This document shows, one piece after another, positions 14,717-28,000 of a DNA stretch of 62,503 bases. The notes beneath the pieces were generated by a model. The model had not been told where the DNA came from. It made no database searches and worked only from the letters and a program-made list of their open reading frames with translations. Every line of letters starts with the position of its first letter. Within the stretch, counting starts at the first letter, position 1. Source of the DNA: Chromera velia (Eukaryota > Sar > Chromeraceae); NCBI GenBank assembly GCA_018398765.1, contig JAHBMJ010004978.1:85352-147854 (forward strand), given 5' to 3'. Both the position numbers and the translations under genes were made by a program.

Positions 14717-17700
14717 TGTGTGTGGCCGTGTGCGTGTATGTGTGTGTGTGTGTGTGAGTGAGTGTCTGTGTGTGTGTGTGCAGACGCCCGAAGCCGTCTT
14801 CTCGCTGAGGGCATGCGAAAAAAAATTCTCCATGCGGGCTTGAAGAAGGAGGCAGAGGGAGAGGACGAGGACTTGGAGGAGCCTGATGTTGGGGACGCAC
14901 TGCATGTACGTGGGTCGTCTTTTTGGATTTCTTCCTCTTTCTGAATGACATCTGTCCAACGATTTGGTCACCGGGAATGCGCCGACTGTTTCAACGTCTT
15001 TTTCCTTCTCTTTCTCTTTCCCCCTCTTCTTTCACTGTCTGAACAAAGACAGCTCTACTCTTTTTCTCTCTCTCTGCTTCCTTGCTTGCTTACGTGGGGT
15101 TTTGCACCAAGAAAAACTGCCGAAGGAATGAATGTATCGTGGAAGTGTGCGTGCGTCTGCATGCGGCGGCTGTCAAAGAGAATGTATACGAGCTTGAGTA
15201 CGTGAATGTCATTGCACTGTGCATTTCCATGACTGTGTGTGTGTGTGTCTGTGTCTGTGTCTGTGTCTGTGTCTGTGTCTGTGTGTGTGTTTGAGTGTGA
15301 ATGAGTGAGTGCAGGCTCCCTCGCTCTTGTTCGGTCGGGTCGTTTGCGATTCCGAGGGCAATCTGAATCTGTCGTCCGCTGTCTTGGAAGGTCTGTGTGT
15401 CTGTTTGTAGGCAGGCAGAGAAGGAAAGGAAAGGAAAGGAAAGGAAAAGACTAGAAAGGACACATGTATTTGTCTGCCTCTCTTCTTTCTTGGCGCTGTT
15501 TCGTATGTCTGGACGGGAAAACAGATTCGATGAGTGAAGGAGAGACGGAACATTGAAGGGCTTTTACACACATTCCTGGTTGAATTCTTCGGCCTGCTTT
15601 GTTTGTATTCTTCAAACCTTGCTCCTCGCCCTCTTTCTAGCGCATTTGTGTGCTTCAGCGGAAAGAACACGGCGCGATGGCTCCTCCAGTCGAGCATTTT
15701 TGGCCTCTTTGGAGCCCTCTGTCATCATGAACTTCCTCTCTGGCCTTCATTTCTGGATGCATACATGCAGGCATCCGTACACGAAAGGGGGACGGAATTG
15801 ACGAATTCTGTGGGAAGGCGGAACTGCAAGTGGTCGGTTGGCCTGTTTTTCTGTCTGCTGTCTTTCCTCTCTTTCTTGCGGTGTGTCTGTCTTTGTTTGT
15901 CGACATCGAGATGCTGCACTTTGTCTGTGTCCCGTATTTTCCTGTCATCTGCATCCGTCCTTGGATGTGCCTTTGTCTGCGTCTCTTTGTTTCTTTCTTT
16001 GCAAATTTTGAAGGGCAGGAAGTAGGACGGACGGTCCATGCAGCAGACGTAGGAACTAAAATCGATTTTCCCCTCTTGCCGCAGTGTTTTCCTTTGTGCT
16101 AATCGTGCTCACCCCCTTTTTTTGGATTGTATCTGTGCAGACGGACCTGAAGAACGCGTGCCTCTTTGCGGGACAAACGGTGAGCGGCTAGTCCCTCCTC
16201 TCTCTGCTTTTCTTTCTCTGTCTATCTCTATCTTGCCTTTTTCCTTGGGGTGTGCTTCTGTGATCTGTTTGTATCTGAGTGTTTGATTGGAAGGCACATG
16301 GAGACCCCACGTGCTTGGCTCTGTCTGTCTGTCTGTCTGTCTGTCTCTTTTCTTTCTGTGTGTGAGAGTGTGTACGTTTCTGCAAAGAAGCATGAAGAAC
16401 GATATTTATCTTCTCTCTGCGCCCGCTTTTCTTTCTGCCTGCAGGTGGCAGTGAAGTCAAAATTCTCCAACGCGAGCGGAAGCAGAATCGTACCGTACGA
16501 AATCGGTGCGTTATCTCTTCGACTCGGGGGGNNNNNNNNNNNNNNNNNNNNNNNNNNNNNNNNNNNNNNNNNNNNNNNNNNNNNNNNNNNNNNNNNNNNN
16601 NNNNNNNNNNNNNNNNNNNNNNNNNNNNNNNNNNNNNNNNNNNNNNNNNNNNNNNNNNNNNNNNNNNNNNNNNNNNNNNNNNNNNNNNNNNNNNNNNNNN
16701 NNNNNNNNNNNNNNNNNNNNNNNGGGGGGGGGGGGGGGAAGAGAGACAATGCATGGCTCAGAATTGTCTTTCTTGTGATCTGTGCGCTGTGTGTTCCCTT
16801 CCGGGATTCCTGAAGAATTTTTGAGCTCAGTTCAGGATGTCTCTTTTCTCCTTTCCCCTTTTGTGTCTCTTCTTTTTTCCCTACTCTTCCGCTTCTCCGA
16901 TTTTTCCCTTCTTCTGCATTGAACTTTCCTTCTGTCTCCTTCCTTCCTTCCTTTGGTTGCAGTGGAGGGGAGACAGGTCGAGCCTCTGATGCTTGAACTT
17001 CAAAAACTCAAGGACGCAGACAAAATGGTCCGTCAGCTGGACGTGCGGTCGACCCCAAAACACAAACTGCATGTGTATCGGTATCTCGATACTTCTCGTG
17101 ATCTCTGACTCTGGGTGCTTGCTGGTCTTTCTTATACCCAACTTTTTTTTCTTTGCCGTCCTCCCTCTTTAATTCCCTGTTCGCTTGCAGTACAACAAGG
17201 AGCCCGTCCACATGATGGTTGCTGCCGGTCCGTTTGCAAAATTTGAGGACTGCGAGAAGGTCACGGCGAGGAAGGAATCTGCAGAAGGACCCTACGAGAC
17301 AGAGGACATTCCCAACAATGCATCGGACGTCCTCTTCACACAGCCTCTCCGTCAGTCTTCCTTGTCAACCAAACAGGCCGGCAGATAGACAGGGAGACAC
17401 GCACGTGGCGGGACAGAGAGGAATCAATTTGCCGGGAATCTATTTTTTGTGCATGGATATTTCTTTATTTCGCCTTTTAGAACAACCCTCGGTCAGTCTT
17501 TTTGTTTTTCTGATTATCCGTCTTTTCGGCTGACTCAAGTTCTGTCTGTGCGTGCATGTCCGTTTTCGTATCTTCAGTAAGCTACCCGTTCTTGTGCCTC
17601 CCCTTTAGTGTGCGTCTGAACCTTTTTGCCTTCCTCCCTCTCTTCCTTCCTTCTTTCAGATGACGTTTTGGACAGGGCGCGTCTAGAGGCCCCTCACATC

Positions 17701-18458
17701 CTTCTCCTTCTCGGGCCCTTCCTGCACAGCGATGAGCTGACGAACTTCAAAATGGAGACGGGGAAGAAGGACGATGGCACACCGATCTATGAGGTCAGAT
17801 GATCTGAATAGAATAGAACGAGTTTGAAAACTCAACTAAAACACTGAACATCTGATTTTGAAAGATCAGACGTCTGGACACTGATGTGCGGAAGACGACA
17901 TTTGATCACTTCAGATCTGATCAGATGAGAAATGAATAGGTGTGCCTGTTTGGGGGGGACTCCTGTCCCGTGCTGTCCTGCACGAGTGAAGAGGAATGGC
18001 TTCGAACACTTCACTCCCCAGTCGCCTGTTACGCAGGATAGTTCTTGTCTGGGTGTGACTCTCATGATCGACTGCGTTTTCAACTATTGTCCGTATTTAT
18101 GCGTGCAGATGTGCACTCGGTACAGTTTCGCGTTCGCTGACGAGAGAGGTTTGTCAGAAAAACGGGGGGGTCGGTGCATCTTTCTGCTTTCTCTCTCTCC
18201 CTTCCTCCCCGCCCCCCTCTCTCTCCCTTTTTCTGTGAGCGAGAGAGTGAGGAGATGAGACAGCTACTGCGTACGCAAAAAGGATATGATCGCACTTTGC
18301 TGAAAGCGATCGGAACAAAAGAGCGAGAGAATATGAAATTGTGTGAGACAGAGAGAGAAAATCAGGAACAGGGACAGACTGAAAGTCAGAAAGAGCAGGA
18401 AAAACAGGGAAAAAGGATGGTTTTCCTTCTTTGTGTCGAGATCCGTATTTGTGCGTGC

Positions 18459-18492
<34 letters not shown>

Positions 18493-21400
18493 TTGATTTC
18501 TTTTCATCAATCCGTGCTGCAAGCAGGGACGGAGCTGACGATCAAGACCTTCTACGAGAAATACTTCTTTGAAGAAATTCGCAAATTCTGTCTGGTGAGT
18601 AACAAGGCAGTCAAGAATGTGCCTGTGTTTCGATATCGGTTTCCTAGCGAAATACAGGGAATAAAAACTTTCGATTCAGATTTTCAGTTTTTGATCCATC
18701 GATCGATGAGCAGCTCAGCACATGCACCAGGATTCTGATCGGGTCGGTCGGTAGACGGAATCCGCATTCATTCACTCATTCAAACACGTCATTCTTTCTT
18801 TTCACCAACAACGTTTTTTTTTTTCTCCAGAATCTGCCCACGACACATCGATCGATCCATCGACACTCATCCATGTACTCTTCGCGTTCCGTTCTTTCTG
18901 CAGGACCCGAGAGTGAAGGAGAACAAGACGAGGGTCCTCCTGGTGCCCAACGAAATGGACAGTCAGTCATCTACTCACTCACTCCCTCAGTGGAATGAAT
19001 GATCAATGAGCCTGCTGCATGTCGTCAACCAATCAAATCAGTCCGTCAGCAAGTGGGAGGGAATGCGAATCCGTCCGCTGAAGAGACGAGAGGCACTTGA
19101 CAGAGCCGCTCTTCGCCTTCTGCTGTCCCCTCTTGTAATGCTGATCACCAAGACTGATTGATCGCTTGATGCCCCGCTTGGATTTCTGTGGAGAGAGGGA
19201 GAGAGACAGCTTAATTCCAAAAGCCCTTCGAAGGAGTCTGTCTGCATGTCTGCAGGGGTGAAGGAAGGAACTCTCCGTTCCACGGAAGGAAGGAAGAAAG
19301 AGTGTGGAGAAGAATGTGCAAATTGACTTTTGCCCCTTCAAAGTAGTGTGCAGTCCGATCCGCATCCGCATGTATCTTGACTGCGTGTGTGCCTTCTGTC
19401 CCTCCCCTGGCTTGTTTGTGTCTTTCTTTCTTTCTTTCCTTGTGCCTGCATGCAGTCGGACACCCCTGGCCTCTCCCTCAGCCCCCGTACAGAGTGTCTC
19501 AAAGCATTCGGGATCAGTGTCCGAACGTCAGTAGCAAGGAGAGACTGACTGGTGGAGACCGAGAGAGAAAAGAGAAGAGGGACAAAGGAGTAGTCTCCAC
19601 ACACGCAGCGTGAATCGAAGAAGGGGGGACAGACACTGATCTTGCTTGTTTGACTTTTATTGCTTCTGTCTGAATTTAACTGGGTGGGTCTTCGGACAAC
19701 TCTACTGCTTTTCCTCCTCTGTCCTGATTGTGGAAAGTGTTCTCTCTCTCTCTCTCTCTCTCTCTTTTCTCCCCGCCGTGTGTGGGTGCGTGCGCGCGTG
19801 TCTGCCTGTCCGTTCATGTTTTTTCTGGACTGTCTCTTGCTTTCTGTTCTTGAGTGTCCGTTGGTGTTTCTATCTGCATTTCCATTTTTTTTTGTGACCG
19901 CTTCTTGGTCTTGTTGTGCCTCTGAGAGCAGTTGCGTCTGCTGAGCAACCCCGCCTACTTCGAGATCCATGACGAGCTTCCCATTGCTGTCACTTCCAGT
20001 CTCGTGGTCTCTCGTCAGTCTTCTTGAATGGAATGAAACAAATCATATCTAGCAAACGATCTGGTTGGTCCGCCCCTAGAAAGCTTTTCGTTGCTCCTTC
20101 AGAAGGAAATTGGTCTGAGTACAAACCGCCAGAAACGGGAAAGTACATCAATCTGGATAACAGCCTTGGTCTGTCTGTTCTGCCTGTGTCTACATTGATA
20201 TGTGTGGCTACGGCGTCGAATCGTAGCCCAGTCTTTCCAAGGGTGCCTGTGCCATCCCCCATTCTTTTTCTCTCACCTACACTCACATGCTCTTTTCTTT
20301 TCTATTCCTCTTTTGCTGCCGCTCGTCTGATCTGCAGCCCGAGCCTTTGCGTGGAGCTCGGTGATGGATCCGGTGAAGAGAAAGTCGAAACTTCAAACGA
20401 TGTTGGGTTCCATCCTGAGAGTGAGTGAGTGAGTGAGTGAGTGAGTGTGTGTGTGTGTGTGTGTGTCAGGGGGCGAGTGAGTGAGTGAGTATGTGGGAGG
20501 GGTGGGGTGGGGTGGGTTGGTGGCTACGGAGGACGTTTTTGTTTTTCATTCCCATTTGTGTCTTTCAGAGCTCGTCTGTTTTTTCGTTTGTCTGTGATTT
20601 TTTTTTCTCCTGCCTGCCTGTCTTTCTATTTGCTTCTTGATTTTGTGGTTTGCTTCTTTGCTTTCTGAATAGTCGAACGCCAAACTGCAAAATACAGAAG
20701 AGCTGCTCAGAATTTCTTCGTCAATCAAGTTCAGCTTGACCATTTGTAGGCTGATGTGTTCGACATCAATCCTTCTGCATGCGCGTAAGCATACCGACGG
20801 TTGTTTGTCAAAGTAGTCATGTGCGCCTGCGTCGTTCTTTCTGCCTTTTTTGTGCCTCTTTCTTTGATTTCAGCAAAGGACGTTTTTCCCAACAGACCCC
20901 CTAGACGTCCCCGTGGAGCCTGCTTACCTCCAGAGACTGACCGTGTGGGACCCCCCTCCCGGAGTCTTCATCTGTCCCTCCAAGGGAATCCCCCCCAATG
21001 GATACGTCAGTCGTCTGTCCAAAGAGGGGGGGGTGGCTGGAGGGAAGGGGGGTAAGGAGCGGAAACGCGAAAACATGGGAGCGAAAGGAAGAAAGAGAGG
21101 AGGGGCTTTTCTTTGGGTCCGTAGAGGGGGGAAGCAAGCAGGCTTGTTCTTCAGGAGGGGGAAAAAAAGTGGAAAGAAGTCACACACTTTGTCTGTCCGT
21201 ATGACTGTGTCCGTCCTGTGTGTCTGTATCTGTGTGTGTGTGTCATTCCCGTGTCTTTTCTTTTCTTTGTTCTTCCTTCTCGGCTTCACTCTCCGTCTTC
21301 TGACGGCCCAATCAATCTGCGCCTGGGTGTGGTCAACTTTTGGTGATCGGTTTGTTATGTTTTCCCCCTCGTCCTCAAACATTAATGTACGTCTCTCTCT

Positions 21401-22152
21401 CTCGTGCAGGAGGTGCATGACCGAGTTTTTGTCGTGCCCCCAACCTTCACAAAGAGTCAGTCAGTCAGTCAGTCTACCAATCAAACCGGCAGGCAGGCAG
21501 GCAGGAGTCAGGCAGAAGAGAGGGAGTCAGGCAGCTTTCTGAGTCGCTAGAGGACACAGCATGGGAAGGGATCTCCGAGCTCTCAGTCCTCATTTCATTG
21601 CAAAGTGTTCTTTTCCCTTTCTATGGCGATCAGTAGATCTGTATCCCTTCCGCCGTGGTCTCTTCTTGACAGTTTTGTTTTGTCTTTCCCGGGGCTATGG
21701 CTCGAAAGAGCTTCACTTGATCTTTGTCGGCCCTCTCTTTTCAGCTCTTCGTTTGCTTCGCTCGCGGTGTCTGCCTCTCTTGACTTTATGCGTCTGTGGT
21801 TCTTTCTCTTCCCTCTTCGTGCTTCCTTTCATGTGCAGACGAGCATGTGGGCAAGGTGGCTCACGTGTTCATCGCTCCTCCCGACAAGATGGCCCTGGAG
21901 ACCGCAACTGAGGTCGGCCTGGACAGACAGACATGCAGGCAGGCGACATAGATTGAAGAGAGAAAGAAGGAAGGAAGCCTCAGTGCATTTGTCAGGAAGG
22001 AACACGCCGTCAGTCTGTCTCGTCTTCGGAAGGGAAAAGTGAGAAACACGCTGACAGGGATTTCGTGAATGATCATGCGAATGGGAGGGAAACTTAGAGG
22101 AAGTGCCCGCTTGGAATTCAGAAATCGTGGCCTGGATCTTTCCCTGGAGCTT

Positions 22153-22186
<34 letters not shown>

Positions 22187-22385
22187 TTTTCAGGAACCGC
22201 AAGCGAAAAAAGTGAGAGTGAAGGTAGAGGATGGCATGGAGGATGTGGGGGAGTCTGGCAGTGGCTTCGATCCCCATTCCTCTTCCTCCACAGGGACCGC
22301 AACGGTCTCAGGACGCGCCCCCTGTGCAGCACACAGGAGGGTGAGGGTGGAGATTGCGGTGCCAACCGATGAGGACTTCGAGTGA
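12554..22385 (+). CDS. POLA2: DNA polymerase alpha B subunit (primosome regulatory subunit)
   Basis: Non-catalytic B subunit tethering primase and polymerase alpha; it carries an OB fold and an inactive calcineurin-like phosphoesterase domain. Twenty-two exons join in consistent phase to 739 aa plus TGA: 12554-12613, 12882-13309, 13536-13642, 14125-14184, 14784-14905, 15315-15390, 15771-15832, 16141-16179, 16445-16505, 16963-17027, 17191-17350, 17660-17793, 18109-18148, 18527-18594, 18904-18961, 19456-19526, 19932-20013, 20338-20420, 20874-21005, 21410-21455, 21839-21912 and 22194-22385. Diagnostic blocks are VPYRWM, LLFGRVVCDSEGNLNLSS (OB), MMVAAGPF, HILLLLGPFLHSDE, TRVLLVPNEMD, HPWPLPQPPY, LSNPAYFEIHDELPIAVTS, QRTFFP and a C-terminal strand set. 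The N-terminal region has a short Gln run. The last exon adds a Lys/Val-rich, Ser-rich acidic tail (AKKVRVKVEDG) not typical of the family, possibly a nuclear localisation signal. The human protein is about 600 aa. Confidence 0.95.
14583..14781. repeat. Composite (TGTC)n(TC)n(TG)n microsatellite in a POLA2 intron
   Basis: Roughly 200 bp of nearly uninterrupted TCTG, TC and then TG repeats end exactly at the CAG acceptor of the exon at 14784. The pyrimidine and UG tracts are therefore in splice-acceptor position on the sense strand. Confidence 0.95.
16532..16723. other. Assembly gap (N run) inside a POLA2 intron
   Basis: 192 Ns flanked on both sides by G homopolymers, within the intron between the exons ending at 16505 and starting at 16963. 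No coding sequence appears to be lost, because the exon phases across the gap agree. Confidence 0.99.
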
Positions 22386-23261
22386 TTTGATTGTTTGTTT
22401 TGTTTTTTTGTTGTTGTCCATTCCCGTGGCAAGAAAAGGGAGATTGGAATTGAGGCTGTGAGCGGACAGTGCAGCAGATGACTTATCGCATTGTGAATTT
22501 GTAAGACGCTTCAGTCTCCCTAGTAGTTTCCACCATGCATGCTGTTTGTTTCTCTACTTGTTCGATGAGAATTCAGTGAAGAGTGGCTATCGTGGTAGAC
22601 CCTCTTTCTTCCTCATCTTTTGCGGAAGGAAGAGAAAAGCTGAGGAAGAATCGAGGATGACGGAAGCGTCTCCCTGCATGTGTGTCTGCACGGGGAGGCA
22701 ACAATCTTCAATCACACTGGAGAAAGTGAACGGGCACGCTTCATGTCATGAATGTATGTGAATGATATCGCAATGTACGCCAGTGAGTGGCAAATAATGC
22801 CGCAAATTCAAAACCAAAAACACGTAAACAAGCTTAGCTGCCTTAGCAGGCGCCTTGGCATAATACTCTAGATAATGCTGCTATAGTAATGCTGTGATAA
22901 TGATACATACTCTTACAATGTTTTATGTTGATGTGAAAAGCGGTTAAAAAGATTTAAAAGTTGTATTAAAAATTATTTTTTTAACAGTTATATTAATTAG
23001 TAGTGTGTAACACTAGGTGTATAATACTGTGAGTCTGTGACCCTAACTCTGACCGTTTTTTAACTATAGTTATTATTATGATGATGGTTATCGTACGTCT
23101 TCGCCATTAGCCCATTTCTAGGCTTCTATCTAGGTTTCTGTATATATAGCGTTTAGTGGTAATTAAACCTATAGATTAAACCATGACTTAGAGTGGCAAT
23201 GTATATATACAAGACAGTTTCAAATGTTAGTTTGGTTTCTTAGCGTCACGGTTTCTACAAT

Positions 23262-23263
<2 letters not shown>

Positions 23264-23297
<34 letters not shown>
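23264..23297. repeat. (CAAT)n microsatellite
   Basis: About eight perfect CAAT units. The same unit is repeated at 8475-8506 in a minus-strand intron. Confidence 0.95.
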
Positions 23298-23300
<3 letters not shown>

Positions 23301-24655
23301 CAACGTTTAATCAGGCATTTAATTCAAATATATAGAATATGATAGGTTTTATGTTCCCTATTGTTCCGAGTTGAACGGCGAGTTCCCGTCTGATCTACTG
23401 CTAGGCGTCGACTTGCATGCCTTCTGCGTCTAATCTAGCATCTAACGGATTTTCTGATTCTTAATATAATCAAGCATAACTTAATATAATTTTCTGATTT
23501 TTTGAAAATCAAGCATAACTTAATGTTATCCCGGGACCGTAATTCAACTGCATCCATGTTTGTCGGCAGTAGCAATGGTTTTGAAGTACAAGGCAAGAAA
23601 TTCATGTGTTATGATGAGATGTGTCATTGCATGTATGCGTGCATGGTGTGGAGTAATGTGCATGAATATATAGTGCAAGGCGGACGTCACTGTCACATCA
23701 GATAACTGGTACGCAGGTCTAGGGCTCCGGCCCCGAACACAATGTAATCCTGTAATCCTGTATATGCTGAAGCAGATCTGACATTGAAAGACAAGCAATT
23801 CAAATTAATAAAGAAACTAGTAAAAAAAGAGGAACCTATAGAGAGGAACAAAAAAATATTCGTTTTTACATTACCAGCTCAAACAGCCAGTGTCAGCCAC
23901 ATACTGTACATGCACTGGCATTACACTAGCATTGAACTAGGCATTTTAAAGCCACATTTATAATATGACAAAACATTGAGTAAAACATTCTCGATCCGCA
24001 CGTTTCTCATCGTTGATAGAGAAGTTCAGAGAAGGGCATCCTTGCTTTCAGTACAAATTTGCTTGGAACAGACATAACTGACCGACCTAGCCTCTTGCCA
24101 GAGCCAGCAGTCAGCAAGAATACGAAAATTAAATAAAAATTAATAAATCAACTAGTAAATCAAGGATGATACTTGGTGACAAGTTGCGGGGCAATCCACC
24201 GGCCGGATCGGCTGCAAGTATGCATGCACATAGATGCACTCATGTGCACCCTCATACTCCTATCTCATCGCGGTTGCCTCCCCCCAGACTCCCTCAAAAT
24301 GGTCCACGGAGACCCACAGCGTTTGGCAGACGGGGAGGGGGGAAGGACGAAGGAAGAGAGGAGACTACGGACCGTGTGCCATGCATGAAGGATCGCGGAC
24401 ACGGACTCATTTCTTTCCAGTCTTGCCGTTTGCTTGCTTCTTTCTTTCATCACCCGACCTCTGTTCTGTCTGACTGGAGAATTCGTCCACCCAAGGAAAG
24501 AAGAAAGGCTTGCCCTACCCCACCCATCTTGCCCAAATGACTCGCCAGAAAGGTGTCTCTTCAGAGACGCAACACACACAAGCGGGCCCCACCCTTTCCC
24601 TGCATTTTTCTGTACACAAAAAGAATGGACGAACGAGTGGACTAAAATGGAAAGA

Positions 24656-24722
24656 AACGGACGAACAGACAGCCCGAAACGGACGAACAGACAGCCCGAA
24701 ACGGACGAACAGACAGCCCATC
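24656..24722. repeat. 22-bp unit in three tandem copies
   Basis: The unit ACGGACGAACAGACAGCCCG plus AA occurs three times in direct succession with no visible mismatch except at the last edge. Confidence 0.9.
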
Positions 24723-25014
24723 AGCAGGAGGGAATGAAAAGAGGACGGCGCGCGCACGGCTGCGCACATCAATATACTGAGAGTGGCAATGAAAGAGACG
24801 GGGGGGTCTTCAGATAGACACCGGCTCGGCCTCGCTCAGTGTCCATCTAAAACGCCTGTCTTCGGAGGACGGAGTGGAAAATAGAAAAGGGAAGGGTATT
24901 GGTTCCGGAAAACGAAGAGAGAGAAAGAGACAAGAAGGGAAAAGGGAACGGACGGAAGTCAGCTTGAACAACCTGACGGAAACGGGCGAAAGAGAAAAGA
25001 AAAGAAAAGAAAGA

Positions 25015-28000
25015 TCACATAAGAGAATGATACCGCATGGTCTCTCTCATGCTTTCTATGCATCTCTTCACTCGTCGAATTTCATCCAAATCGAGTTCGT
25101 CCATGTCAATGTCTGTATCCGAATCTTCCCCCCCTTTCTCTTTCTTTCCTCCAAATCCGCCACCCCCCTTTCTCATCTTCTGGTAGAAATCATTCATCTC
25201 CCCCCCTTCTCCTCCACCGATTCGAAGGGTCTCTTGGCACTTTTCCAATTCTGACAATTCCGCCAAAAAGGCGGCAGATTCAACAGCAAAGAGAGAAGTG
25301 GGGGAAAGAGACAGTTGGGGACTTCGACTACCGTCTCCACTGCTAGTAGGGGAACGACAGCTACTCGATTCTCTGTAGTCTCCCCCCTCTTCTCCGTTGC
25401 TTCTTCTCATCTCATCGACGCACGCATCTTCGAGGGGAGGGGGAAGATGAAGATCGCGAGAAAGAGAAGGAACGGAAAAACCTCCGTTCTCTGCTGCCTC
25501 ACCTTCTTTCCATCTTCCATTCTCATTCTCCCCCCCTCGTTCGATCGACGATCTCGCGCCGTCCTCTGTTGTCGGGGTACCGTCCCTTTCCTCTCTTCGT
25601 GTCTTTTCTTTTCCCTCCTCCGTCTTCCCCCCCTCGGCCTCTTTCGGGGCTTCTGTAGGGGACATGGAATTCAACCACGTCTCTCGAGAGACTGCGTGCG
25701 TCGACGCGTCATCCTCCTCATCGAGGTTCGACAGAGACGAATATTTGACCACAGGGGAATACACAGGGGGCTCTTTTTCTGTATTTTCCCCCTCCTCTGC
25801 ACCCCCGTCCGTCTCCTTATCTCTCAATTCCTTTGCAATTCTCCAAGTCTCATTGGAAAGCTTCTGGGGTCCCGTGGGAGGCACGCGCCCTCCCAAGCAA
25901 CACCAGATACAGAGGCCGAAAGAGCTACCCAAGGTCGTGCTGCATTTCGCGTGAGTGCATCCAGCAACACCCCAATGGATGGACGGGTGACCTGCCCCTC
26001 CCTTGCCAGTGCCCGCCCCAGCAATCCGCTCAAGAGCGGCAAAGAACAGAAAAGGGTCGAAAAATTCCCAGGCGCCTAGCGCTCTGGTGAAGAATTTCGT
26101 GGCGGTGTACCGGAAAAAAGCTCTCGGGTACAAAAAGTCAAGTCGGACTTGACCGGGGGGTGGGCGGGAGGGAGCCGACGAGTCGGTCCCAGAGGGCATT
26201 TGTTCACATTCCTCTGTCGGCAGGAGAGTCGAAGGAGTCGGACCACCTGCTGCAGAAGAGACAACCCCATTGCTACTACTGCCCTTCGCACTTGTGCTGG
26301 CATTTGGATTGCTTTCGACTGCAGGTTTCTTCTTTCCTTTTCCCTTGTCCTTTTTCTCCTTCTGCTTCTGTTTCCCCTTTGCTTTTCCATTCCCTTGCCC
26401 CCTGTTCTCTTCCTCCTCCATTGCGTCGACCCAACTATCATCCTCCAACAGATCCCCCCCCCCAGAGGTCCCACTTCCCTTCAGACCCAACAATTCGTCC
26501 AGAGTCTTGGAGGCAGCCAGGGTCTCTGCCTTCTTCCGCATCAATGAGGCCACAATGTGGGGGCCGTGGAGTCTCCGTTGCACGTCCGTCATCTCACCGC
26601 GACACAGACTCTCAATGAAAGGCCTGCATTAATGCAATGGTTGGCATAGCATGTCAAAGGACAAGTTGAACTACAGCTGTATGAATGTGCAAAGATGTGC
26701 AAGTTGAGCCGCGCTCATCGTCACGTCAGAAGGGCGCACACAGACACGCGGGCACTCAAGAAAGACACAGACGGACGCGAAGAGCAAACAAGCACAAAGG
26801 CAGAGTCTACACAGAGCAGCAGGCAAACGGAAGTCCAAGAGCAGCAAACGAAGAGACCCACACATTTGAATGAGTGAGTGAATGAAAGAAGGATGAATAA
26901 GCCGGTGGAGCCGAGCTCCTGGCAGTTCATGTATACATACAAATATTCCTTTGCACTGAGGAGGACAAAAAAGAAATGACCGGCAGGCAAACAGACAGAC
27001 CTAAGAAGTGTCCCACAGACTTCCTTGAGAACCTCCAAGCTGGGGGCTCTGCAGAAGGCCTTGTCCTTGTCTTTGTCCTTATCCTTTCCCTTCTGTTGCT
27101 TGGCGGCGTTGTCCGCTTCTGCCTGAAGGAGGGCAAGCAGCGGATCGATGCGGAAGAACAGAGAGGCGCTTCCTGGGGGTTCAGCAGCTGCACAGAAAGA
27201 AAGAAAAAGAAAGCCAGCAGACAATGATAGCATGAAGTGCAGTGCGATAAAACATCCTGTGTACATATCGGTATCGACACAGGTAGACAGATATTTTTGT
27301 CGAAACCCACAGCGGCAGGTTGCTCCATACACGCGAATGCTTCGCAAGCAGCCTCCTGAAAAGATGATCAAACACAATCTCTTACGGGGCAACGAAGGCA
27401 AGAAAGAGGATGTAAAGAGAGGAAAAAACAGAGGGAGACTGATTGACTGACTGGTTGCCTGCACGTCCCCAGTCAGCACACCCTCCAACATACGCCCCTG
27501 ACTAGTTGCAGAACAAACAAACACACAAACAAATCAAAGAGACACAAACAAACAAACAAACAAATCGACTCACTCACTCACTCACCCGATGCCCCCACGT
27601 CCAGAAGAAGACGCAGCCACGCAACTCCGCACACGTTCGGGTCGTTGGTGCACCTGGCTTCTGAAAGAAAGTGAGAGGAGGAAGGAGGGAAGAGGAGGGG
27701 ATCGATCAGAGGGGGGATATTCAACGGGCACACACAGCACGCATACACACAGCACACACGCAAGCGGGCAGGCAGGCAGGCAGGCAGGGAAAGAACGGAA
27801 AGAGGAGCAAAGGACGAGGGGGGGAACGCAAGAGAAAGACAGCGAAAACAAAAAGGAAAAACAACAGGGAGAGAGACCAGCCCCACCTCACGGATGAGAG
27901 GCAAAAAGGACACACGGAGAAGCAAAACTCGAAAAAGATGCAGCGACCCACCGCATGATGTAACACACTCGTTCCCCTTCTCCTTGGGAGAACAGGAGGA

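Larger units (their letters stand above)
22386..25014. other. Intergenic region, mostly AT-rich
   Basis: This is the 3' flank of POLA2 and the 3' flank of the convergent minus-strand gene. From about 22760 to 24160 it is AT-rich without any credible coding frame. It contains an (AATC)n run at 23264-23297 and a 22-bp unit repeated three times at 24656-24722. I see no RNA gene. Confidence 0.6.

Noticed and set aside
20673-20788. Additional POLA2 exon (ELLRISSSIKFSL frame) between 20420 and 20874
   Set aside because: It cannot be joined in phase to both neighbours without a stop, whereas the flanking exons join directly in phase 0 and give the family-like ILR-QRTFFP junction.
25315-26079. 254-codon plus-strand frame opposite the last exon of the Cys-rich gene
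   Set aside because: Shadow of the minus-strand exon; splice phases and acidic/Cys motifs support the minus strand.
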